Shown: in pieces, positions 1-6,109 of the stretch | Numbering within the stretch: position 1 is the stretch's first letter | Layout of the letters: each line of letters starts with the position of its first letter | NCBI GenBank assembly: GCA_002314435.1 | Contig: DCFV01000166.1 | Coordinates: forward strand, 1-9,366 | From: Acidobacteriaceae bacterium UBA1795 | Lineage (GTDB): Bacteria > Acidobacteriota > Terriglobia > Terriglobales > Acidobacteriaceae | Direction of reading: 5' to 3' | Length of the DNA: 9,366 nucleotides | Position numbers and translations under genes: made by a program | Notes under the pieces: generated by a model | Seen by the model: the letters and a program-made list of their open reading frames with translations, nothing else | The model's database searches: none | Told to the model about the DNA's origin: nothing

Positions 1-24
1 ATCTGCGTGAGACACTACACTAGC

Positions 25-133
25 GGCGACTCAGCTCAGACGGTATATAAAACGTAATACATTGGACCATGTATTTAGTAAGTGCAGTTTTTTGTTTTAT
101 TTGCGCCCCGGTTCGAGTCCCTCACTGCCACCA
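25..133 (+). other. Degenerate tRNA-like element, possible tRNA relic or attachment site
   Basis: Bases 110-120 match the tRNA T-arm (B-box) consensus GGTTCGANTCC at every position and are followed by CCA at 131-133. Upstream, 32-43 (CAGCTCAGACGG) matches 10 of 12 positions of the D-arm (A-box) consensus, and a 7-bp hairpin at 56-75 sits where an anticodon arm would be. The order is right, but the fold is not: the 5' half of the T stem (CCCGG) pairs with CCCTC only at the two loop-proximal positions, the D stem lacks its 3' strand, and the distance from T loop to CCA is one base short. GGCG at 25-28 can pair with TGCC at 126-129. It is therefore not a normal functional tRNA. It may be a decayed tRNA, or the 3' end of a tRNA or tmRNA left by an integration event. 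Confidence 0.3.
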
Positions 134-303
134 TAAGATTCAATTATTCACAGATTCAGCCGTTAGGAGTCTCAAGGCATCGCATATACATGGCGATCCT
201 GATTTTCGTTTGGTCGTTGCGGCCGGGTTCCAAGTACTGGAGTCATGGTCGGATCCCAAACAGTATCTGCGGCTTGGCGAATTTCAAGTAGACTCAATGA
301 GTA

Positions 304-331
304 TTGACAGGGAAGGTATCCAGCGTTTATC
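304..331 (+). promoter_or_regulatory. Weak candidate promoter upstream of the EAL gene
   Basis: A perfect -35 hexamer TTGACA lies at 304-309. At a 16-base spacing the -10 position reads TTTATC (326-331), which matches only three of six consensus bases. Position and strand suit the EAL gene starting at 421 and would leave a leader of roughly 85 bases. A chance match is quite possible in this AT-richer stretch. Confidence 0.2.
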
Positions 332-420
332 GGTTCATAAGTTAAATAGAATAAGGGTCTTCGAGTTCTGGAATTCCCAATATCTGTTGCATGGACCCTA
401 CGCTGAATTGGATGTGAACG

Positions 421-2532
421 ATGAGAGAACTCGTCATGGGAGACGCGATTCCGTCCGCCGCCTATTTCGGAGATTTCGCTTCTTCCTATAACGACGAGAT
501 TGACCAACTGCTCAAGCAGTTTGAGCAATTTGGTCTGGGCGAGATGATTCATGGATCGGTTGAATCATTCTACGCTCAGCTGGCCAATCGTTCAGAAAGC
601 TCATCGATCCTGACTCGCTTAAGTCCGGAGGAGTTCGAGCACCTGAAATCTAAACAGGCGCAGCATCTGCAGTTGCTCCTCTCGCCCGGATTAACAGCGC
701 AAGCGCAATATGAGCGAGCCCTGCTAGTGGGGTGGTCGCATGAGATGGTGGCGCTCAGCACTCCCATGCTCATGGAGTCCTACCACCTGTTTCACAACCG
801 AATCGAAGAGATCCTGGGCGCAGTCGATTTGGAGACGCAGGACCTTGGAAGGCTTCGGAACGCGCTTCATCAGCGTGTGCAGCTTGACATGGAAGCGCAG
901 ATCGCAATTCATGCCCGCTTTGAAGGCAAGATCGCATCGCTGCTTGCGACTTTGGACGAGGTGGTTCAGAGGTCCGGCAACCTTGCAGATATGTTGCGGG
1001 ACAGCCTGTGCGTCATTGGAGCGTTCGATGGCATTGCAGCTTGCCTGTTTTCGCGGCCCGATGCCCGCGGGATCATGCAAATCGAAGGCGAGGGCGGCCG
1101 TGAAGGAGCGCGATACGCCGAGGCACTTCGATCGCGACGCGTGCCTTTGTTCGAAACGCAGGCGACGACAGACGCGGGGAAGGGGCCAGCTGGACGCGCC
1201 TGGCGCTCGGGATTGATCCAGATTAACAATTCATTCGCTCAAGAAGCGTCGATGTATGTGTGGCGCAATGAAGCAGCGGCTCGCGGGTTTCGTTCATCCG
1301 CAGCGGTTCCGCTGCTCGATGAGTCTGGACAGACATTTGCCATCTTGAGTTTGTACAGCGACTGGCCGGGATTCTTCAGCACAGCAACCAGAGAGGCCAC
1401 GCTGCGTCATATCCAGCGGGTGATGAGTCACGCCATTTTGAATCTTGGGCAAACCGCCGTGATTCCTGCCGACCTGCGCTCTGCCTATCGGCAGTATCTA
1501 GAAGATGGTGCGGTAGAGATGCTGTATCAGCCCATCATCAGTTTGCGAAGTGGCAAGGTGGATTGCCTGGAGGCTCTGGCGCGGTTGCGGGGAACTGACG
1601 GCGACCTCGTTTCACCGGCGGCATTCTTACCAGCATTTGGCGACGCCGGTCTGCTGCGGCTTTTTCAACTTGGCATGGAATCGGTCTGCCGGGATGTGCG
1701 CCTGTGGCGGGAACAGGATCCTCACTTCGACCTGCGGGTGTCGCTCAATCTCCCTCCCGATGGACTCACGCAGGATGTGTACCGGGATAGCATCTTCGAA
1801 ACACTGGGTCGTTGGGAGTTGCCGGCCAGCATTTTGACACTGGAGATGCTGGAAGCCAAAGAGACGCTCGACGCCGAGAAGCGGAATGCGCGGGTTGCGG
1901 AGTTTCAGCGAGCGGGTATCCGCATTGCGCAGGACGACTTGGGATCTGGACACAGTTCGTTGCTGCGTATGGACCGGGTGCCGTGCGATTGCGTGAAGAT
2001 CGATCAGGCTCTGGTGCGCGGCAGCTTGAAGAGGCCGGTTCGCGCGCTGGAATTCATCTATTACCTCACCCAGTTGGCACAGGGGTTTGGCGAGCCCGTC
2101 ACGGTGGAGGGCCTAGAGGACGAAGGCTTGATGGAGGCAGCAGCGATTCTAGGGGCGGACTATGGGCAGGGATATGGGATTGCGCGGCCCATGCATGCGC
2201 AGGATGTTCTGGCTTGGAAAGAGGCATGGACTTACCCCATCGATCCTGAGCAGCCGCGAACTGCACTGGGTGCCTTGGCGGGCTACCTGCTATGGGATTA
2301 CAAACTGGGGACATTTACGGATTGGCCGGAGTTCGCGGCGCAATTCATCAAGGAGCCGTGGCTCGTGCAGCGGTATCTGGACCGCAGCGGAAACTCGGAT
2401 CCGGAACTTTCGATGATGCTGGAGCGCACGCGAATTGTTGCCTTGAAAGGACAAAAAAGCGCCAAGTACAAACAGATGCGGGCGGAACTCATCCAGCGTC
2501 TTGGTGCGACTTGGTTAGCGAAACGAAAATGA
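421..2532 (+). CDS. Globin-coupled GAF-EAL protein, probable heme-regulated c-di-GMP phosphodiesterase
   Basis: This cytoplasmic signalling protein should hydrolyse cyclic di-GMP to pGpG under control of an N-terminal heme sensor. Residues about 25-175 resemble globin-coupled sensors such as E. coli DosC. The segment VGWSHEMVAL aligns with the DosC stretch AEVHARIGI, which makes H107 the likely proximal heme ligand. Residues about 180-340 look like a GAF domain. Residues about 355-595 are an EAL domain with the key positions present: E384 (EAL), N443, E475, D505-D506 (DDLGSGHSS), K526 (VKID), E563 (VEG) and Q583 (QGYGIARP). No GGDEF domain is present. Residues 600-703 form an extra mostly helical tail that I cannot assign. 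An in-frame TGA at 415-417 rules out a start upstream. ATG 421 has no clear ribosome site; ATG 436 (residue 6), preceded by GAGAG at 423-427, is an alternative start. No membrane segment is visible. The ligand (oxygen, NO or CO) cannot be read from sequence. Confidence 0.88.
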   Translation: MRELVMGDAIPSAAYFGDFASSYNDEIDQLLKQFEQFGLGEMIHGSVESFYAQLANRSESSSILTRLSPEEFEHLKSKQAQHLQLLLSPGLTAQAQYERALLVGWSHEMVALSTPMLMESYHLFHNRIEEILGAVDLETQDLGRLRNALHQRVQLDMEAQIAIHARFEGKIASLLATLDEVVQRSGNLADMLRDSLCVIGAFDGIAACLFSRPDARGIMQIEGEGGREGARYAEALRSRRVPLFETQATTDAGKGPAGRAWRSGLIQINNSFAQEASMYVWRNEAAARGFRSSAAVPLLDESGQTFAILSLYSDWPGFFSTATREATLRHIQRVMSHAILNLGQTAVIPADLRSAYRQYLEDGAVEMLYQPIISLRSGKVDCLEALARLRGTDGDLVSPAAFLPAFGDAGLLRLFQLGMESVCRDVRLWREQDPHFDLRVSLNLPPDGLTQDVYRDSIFETLGRWELPASILTLEMLEAKETLDAEKRNARVAEFQRAGIRIAQDDLGSGHSSLLRMDRVPCDCVKIDQALVRGSLKRPVRALEFIYYLTQLAQGFGEPVTVEGLEDEGLMEAAAILGADYGQGYGIARPMHAQDVLAWKEAWTYPIDPEQPRTALGALAGYLLWDYKLGTFTDWPEFAAQFIKEPWLVQRYLDRSGNSDPELSMMLERTRIVALKGQKSAKYKQMRAELIQRLGATWLAKRK

Positions 2533-2636
2533 CGAAGCAAGCAGCGCTATGCGGTACGACGAACAGTGGTACATCTCGCCCAAGTTGAACAAATCGCTTT
2601 ACTCGTGAGCAAGCGCGAAGATAGACTGGCCCCGTT

Positions 2637-4169
2637 ATGATTACACGCCGGCACTTTGTTCGGAATGCTTCGGTCTTCTCTGTCGCTCTGTCTGTTGCTC
2701 CTAAAGCACATCTGGCCTTGGCTCAGCCCGTCGCTGGCACATACCGCAACCCGATCATGGGCGGCGACCACCCCGACGGTAGCCCTATCCGCGTTGGCGA
2801 CGACTTTTATCTCACTCACTCCAGCTTTGACTATGCGCCCGGCCTGCTGATCTGGCACTCGCGAGACCTTATTAACTGGCGGCCAGTGGCGGCTGCCTTG
2901 CGCCGCTACTACGGAACTGTATGGGCACCTTATCTCTGCGAGTATGAAGGACACTTCTACATTTACTTTCCCGCTGACGGCCAGATTCGAGTGGTTCACG
3001 CCGATCACCCCACGGGTCCTTGGAGCGAGCCCATCGACCTTGGGATCAATGCAATCGACCCGGCGCACATCGCTGAAGATGGCCGACGCTTTCTGCATCT
3101 GGTCGGAGGCCAGATGGTGGAATTGACTGCGGACGGACTTGCAGTCAAATCAGCGCCTCGCACTGTGTTCGAGCCGTGGCCGGTTCCTGCCACCACGCGG
3201 ATGGAATGTACGTGTCTGGAAGGTCCAAAGCTGCTGCAGCACAACGGCTACTACTACTTGAACGTAGCCGAAGGCGGAACTGCGGGCCCGGCCACGAGCC
3301 ACTCAGTCGTGAGTGCTCGTAGCCGCCACGCTGAAGGACCTTGGGAGCTCTCTCCGTACAATCCGGTGGTGCATACCGCCTCCCGCGACGATCGCTGGTT
3401 GAGCCTTGGCCACGGCCGTCTCGTCGACACTCTCGACGGCAAGTGGTATATGACTGTCCATGCGTATGAAAGCGGCTATCGCGCTCTAGGACGCCAACTC
3501 TTGTTGCTTCCTATCGAATGGACCGCTGATGGCTGGTTTCGCGTGCCGGTAGGCGTTAAGGCGGATTCAGCCATTCCACTGCCCATCGCGGGCACGAATC
3601 AACAGGCATTCGTTGATCCGTCAGACGACTTCACCCGCTCCGAACTCGGCCTCCAGTGGAGCTTCTGGCACGAGTACGAACCTGCGCGCTTCACAACTGG
3701 AAATGGCTCTCTAGCGCTCGCAGTCCGCGGAAGGTCTCTAGCGGATTCCCCGGTCCTGACCACTCCCGTTGGCGGCCAGTCCTACACGGTGGAAGTCGAT
3801 GTCGAAGTCGAGCCTGGATGCGAGTCGGGACTGCTCCTGTTCTACAACCCCGAGCATGCCACCGGGATCGCGTTGAGCCCTGAGGGCGTCGGTGTGCGGC
3901 TCGCCAATGACTCGGCACACACTCGCCAGCAGAAGGGCGCTACCCGCGCTACTCTGCGCATTGTCAACGACAACCAGGAAGTGGATTTCTATTTCCGCAT
4001 TCCCGGCAAGCCTTGGCAACGCACGCAGGAATCAGCCGAAATCTCAGGGATGCAGCACAACGTGTTGGGCGGCTTTCTCGATGTAAGGCCCGCTGTCTAC
4101 GCTTGTGGCTCAGGCAAAGCAACATTGCGCACCTTCCGCTATTGGCCAGGGGTAAATGTCCCAGTGTAG
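2637..4169 (+). CDS. Tat-exported GH43 glycoside hydrolase (beta-xylosidase/alpha-L-arabinofuranosidase type)
   Basis: This is predicted to cleave terminal xylosyl or arabinofuranosyl residues from hemicellulose outside the cytoplasm. The N-terminus has a twin-arginine motif (TRRHFVR, residues 3-9), a hydrophobic stretch and a likely cleavage after ALA near residue 29. A five-bladed propeller GH43 domain spans about 37-315. The three catalytic carboxylates of the family are visible: general base D47 (in HPDGS, usually HPDPS), pKa-modulating D141 (in NAIDPAH) and general acid E195 (in LEGPKLL). H259 (LGHGRLVDT) is the conserved propeller histidine. Residues about 327-505 form the beta-sandwich typical of GH43 xylosidase C-termini, with DDFTRSELGLQWSFWHE at its start. 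The 510-residue length is normal for this two-domain form. No good ribosome site precedes the ATG, but the signal peptide begins there. The gene follows the EAL gene by 104 bases and converges on tnaA. The exact sugar specificity is unresolved. Confidence 0.88.
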   Translation: MITRRHFVRNASVFSVALSVAPKAHLALAQPVAGTYRNPIMGGDHPDGSPIRVGDDFYLTHSSFDYAPGLLIWHSRDLINWRPVAAALRRYYGTVWAPYLCEYEGHFYIYFPADGQIRVVHADHPTGPWSEPIDLGINAIDPAHIAEDGRRFLHLVGGQMVELTADGLAVKSAPRTVFEPWPVPATTRMECTCLEGPKLLQHNGYYYLNVAEGGTAGPATSHSVVSARSRHAEGPWELSPYNPVVHTASRDDRWLSLGHGRLVDTLDGKWYMTVHAYESGYRALGRQLLLLPIEWTADGWFRVPVGVKADSAIPLPIAGTNQQAFVDPSDDFTRSELGLQWSFWHEYEPARFTTGNGSLALAVRGRSLADSPVLTTPVGGQSYTVEVDVEVEPGCESGLLLFYNPEHATGIALSPEGVGVRLANDSAHTRQQKGATRATLRIVNDNQEVDFYFRIPGKPWQRTQESAEISGMQHNVLGGFLDVRPAVYACGSGKATLRTFRYWPGVNVPV

Positions 4170-4334
4170 GAAGCAGCTTAGCGTCGTAGCGCAGTGCTCT
4201 TCATCGGACCTCATCTACTCATGGAGGATTCCATATAGGTCTGCCTCACATCCTCAGGCACAGAAGATCGCGCTGACCACGTTGCACTTCAACTCATCTG
4301 AATGAAGGAGCGCAAGCCGTGTTTGTATGCCCCT

Positions 4335-5690
4335 TTAATTCAACGGTTCGAGATGCGCGGTGAAGTGGCGCAAGAATGGGGCTTCATAAGTCAGGCGCAT
4401 GCCGGGGATAGATTCGCGTTGCTTCCATACGCACAGTATTACCTCGACCAGATAATCGATGTGACTCTGCGTATAGACACGACGCGGAATGGCCAGGCGC
4501 ACAAGGTCCATTTGCGCGGAAGCAGCGAACATCAGTGAGCCAATCTCAACGGAGCGCAGGCCACCTTCCAGGTAAAGCTCCGCTGCGAGGGCTACGCCTG
4601 GAAACTGCTCCAGGGGAATGTGCGGCAGGAAGGAGCGCGCATCAATGTAGATGGCGTGCCCGCCCGGCGGCTGCACAATCGGAACTCCTTCAGCGGCGAT
4701 GTGATTACCCAGGTACGCGGTCGAGGCAATGCGATAGCGCAGGTAGTCCTCTTCGAGCGCTTCTTGTATTCCCACCGCAATGGCCTCTAAATCGCGGCCA
4801 GCCAGGCCACCGTAGGTGGGATAGCCTTCCGTGAGAATCAGCAGATTCTTCTCCTGCTGGGCAAGCAGATCGTCGTTCGTACAAAGAAAGCCGCCGATGT
4901 TGGCCATGCCATCTTTTTTGGCTGACATCGTGCATCCATCTGCGTAACTGAACATCTCCTGAGCAATCTCTTTGGGCGTTTTGCTTTCGTACCCCTTCTC
5001 GCGCAGTCTGATGAACCATGCATTCTCGGCAAACCTGCAAGCATCGATGTAGAGCGGGATGTCGTACCGTTTGCACACCGCGCTTACCTGTCGAATGTTT
5101 TCCATGGAAACGGGCTGTCCGCCACCCGAGTTATTGGTCACCGTAATCATCACCAGGGGAATGTGTTCACGGCCGACACGCTGAATCAGGGATTCCAGCG
5201 CTGCCACATCCATATTCCCTTTGAACGGGTGCTGCAAGCTGGGCTGGCGGCCCTCGGGGATGAGCAGGTCGACGGCTTCGGCTCCAATAAATTCCACATT
5301 GGCACGCGTCGTATCGAAATGCGTGTTGTTGGGAACGATATCGCCCTTCTTGCAGGTCACCCCGAAAAGGATGCGTTCGGCCGCGCGTCCCTGATGGGTG
5401 GGTATCACGTGTTTGTAGCCGCAAATATTCTGGATCGAGGTGCGAAAGCGCTCGAAGCTTCGGCTTCCGGCGTAACTCTCGTCGCCTTCCATAATGGCGG
5501 CCCACTGATGTGTGGACATTGCGCCGGTGCCCGAATCTGTGAGCAGGTCAATCAGGACATCATCGGCAGGTAGGAGGAACAGGTTGTAGTGAGCGGCCTT
5601 CAGCAGGCTTACACGCTCATCACGAGTGGTCCAACGAATCGGTTCAACACTCTTGATACGGAACGGTTCAATAATGGTCTTGAATGCCAT
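4335..5690 (-). CDS. tnaA: Tryptophanase (beta-eliminating lyase, PLP-dependent)
   Basis: The enzyme should convert L-tryptophan to indole, pyruvate and ammonia in the cytoplasm. It aligns from end to end with tryptophanase and tyrosine phenol-lyase. Residue numbers here count from the upstream ATG at 5741. Landmarks are EPFRIKS near the N-terminus, LIDLLTDSGTGAMS, IPTHQGR, the PLP-binding lysine K276 in SAKKD, and LRHFTA at the C-terminus. Much of the backbone reads like phenol-lyase (EPFRIKSVE, FSYADGCTMS, NIGGFLC), but the residues that separate the activities are tryptophanase-type: D143 (FDTT), I400 (SVEIG, where phenol-lyase has Arg) and H459 (LRHF, where phenol-lyase has Phe). I prefer the ATG at 5690 (451 residues). 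It has GGAAGGA upstream, and the family normally starts just before EPFRIKS. The ATG at 5741 (468 residues) has its only GAGG one base away. A CATAAT -10-like site at 5716-5721 would also fit the shorter start. No tryptophan permease gene is adjacent. Confidence 0.9.
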   Translation of the reverse strand: MAFKTIIEPFRIKSVEPIRWTTRDERVSLLKAAHYNLFLLPADDVLIDLLTDSGTGAMSTHQWAAIMEGDESYAGSRSFERFRTSIQNICGYKHVIPTHQGRAAERILFGVTCKKGDIVPNNTHFDTTRANVEFIGAEAVDLLIPEGRQPSLQHPFKGNMDVAALESLIQRVGREHIPLVMITVTNNSGGGQPVSMENIRQVSAVCKRYDIPLYIDACRFAENAWFIRLREKGYESKTPKEIAQEMFSYADGCTMSAKKDGMANIGGFLCTNDDLLAQQEKNLLILTEGYPTYGGLAGRDLEAIAVGIQEALEEDYLRYRIASTAYLGNHIAAEGVPIVQPPGGHAIYIDARSFLPHIPLEQFPGVALAAELYLEGGLRSVEIGSLMFAASAQMDLVRLAIPRRVYTQSHIDYLVEVILCVWKQRESIPGMRLTYEAPFLRHFTAHLEPLN

Positions 5691-5694
5691 GACG

Positions 5695-5701
5695 TCCTTC
5701 C
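5695..5701 (-). promoter_or_regulatory. Ribosome binding site deciding the tnaA start
   Basis: On the minus strand GGAAGGA lies four bases before the ATG at 5690. It is the best Shine-Dalgarno match near either candidate start, and it supports the 451-residue protein over the 468-residue version that begins at 5741. Confidence 0.55.
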
Positions 5702-6051
5702 AAGGATCAGCTCCGATTATGCGCTTTTGTTCGAGGATCATGCCTCGACAGATCTGCGAACACTATCCGACTTCCCGATACACGTCCAGATCGAGGACCA
5801 CCTCAGCGATTTCGCACATATAGACAGCCAGCGCCATGGGGTAAATGCCCTCACGCAGGGTGCAAGTCGTTTTCGAGTTCTACGGCTTGCGGCCCTGATT
5901 CTCGACTGGGCGGTCGAAGGTTTCGCCAAGTGAATGTGTCTTGTGTTGCCGAGTGGCTGGACCGTAAGGGGACTGACCGCAAACGCAACTCGCGATCGCA
6001 CTACCTCGACGCACGCGCTCTTGACGCGAGCGCCCCTGGACTCATTGGGTG

Positions 6052-6057
6052 TATAAC
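6052..6057 (+). promoter_or_regulatory. Candidate -10 element for the GH2 gene
   Basis: TATAAC matches five of six bases of the sigma-70 -10 consensus and lies 53 bases before the GH2 start. No -35 hexamer is present at the usual 16-18 base spacing, so this is suggestive only. Confidence 0.3.
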
Positions 6058-6100
6058 GTCAATGAACTGAATCCACACTGTACTCGACAGGATTTTAACC

Positions 6101-6105
6101 GGAGG
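6101..6105 (+). promoter_or_regulatory. Ribosome binding site of the GH2 gene
   Basis: GGAGG, four bases before the ATG at 6110, is the strongest Shine-Dalgarno site in the window. It fixes the start just before the twin-arginine signal peptide. Confidence 0.75.
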
Positions 6106-6109
6106 CACG

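Larger units (their letters stand above)
1..420. other. Gene-free left flank, AT-richer than the rest of the window
   Basis: I see no convincing protein gene here. The frames open across this stretch on either strand give low-complexity translations with no recognisable family, and they run into the start of the EAL gene out of frame. What it holds is a tRNA-like element (25-133), a 7-bp perfect hairpin (56-62 with 69-75), a T-rich tract (88-103) and a consensus-like -35 hexamer at 304-309. Bases 1-57 are open in frame 1 for 18 codons before a TAA and could be the tail of a gene entering from the left, but the peptide is too short to identify. Confidence 0.6.
5691..6109. other. Divergent intergenic region between tnaA and the GH2 gene
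   Basis: This spacer of about 420 bases should hold the promoters of both divergent genes. On the GH2 side there is a -10-like TATAAC at 6052-6057 and a 6-bp GC-rich hairpin (GCGCTC 6015-6020 with GAGCGC 6028-6033) whose loop contains TTGACG. That TTGACG lies too far from the -10 (25 bases) to form a standard promoter with it. On the tnaA side a short minus-strand frame (5738-5854) is rich in tryptophan codons. I see no convincing full gene in the spacer. The longer frames on either strand give arginine-rich or patternless translations. Confidence 0.5.

Noticed and set aside
56..103. Hairpin at 56-75 plus the T-rich tract at 88-103, considered as a Rho-independent terminator
   Set aside because: The stem is AT-rich and lies 12 bases before the T-run, which is too far for an intrinsic terminator. 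The tRNA-like reading explains the region at least as well.
69..491. A 140-codon plus-strand frame running from the left flank into the EAL gene
   Set aside because: It reads the EAL gene start in the wrong frame, becomes arginine-rich there, and covers the tRNA-like motif. There is no ribosome site or family match.
172..552. A 126-codon minus-strand frame overlapping the start of the EAL gene
   Set aside because: The translation is patternless, and it overlaps the conserved N-terminus of the globin domain.
2595..2615. Inverted repeat CGCTT/AAGCG between the EAL and GH43 genes, considered as a terminator
   Set aside because: The stem is five pairs with an 11-base loop and no U-tract. It could easily be chance.
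2547..3098. A 183-codon minus-strand frame over the EAL-GH43 junction and the start of GH43
   Set aside because: Most of it overlaps the conserved GH43 catalytic region, and it has no recognisable motif.
4221..4234. Small inverted repeat (ATGGA/TCCAT) between the convergent GH43 and tnaA genes, considered as a two-way terminator
   Set aside because: The stem has only five AT-rich pairs and no T-run on either side, so it is too weak to call.
5163..5573. A 136-codon plus-strand frame antisense to tnaA
   Set aside because: It is fully covered by conserved tryptophanase sequence on the minus strand. The translation shows no domain.
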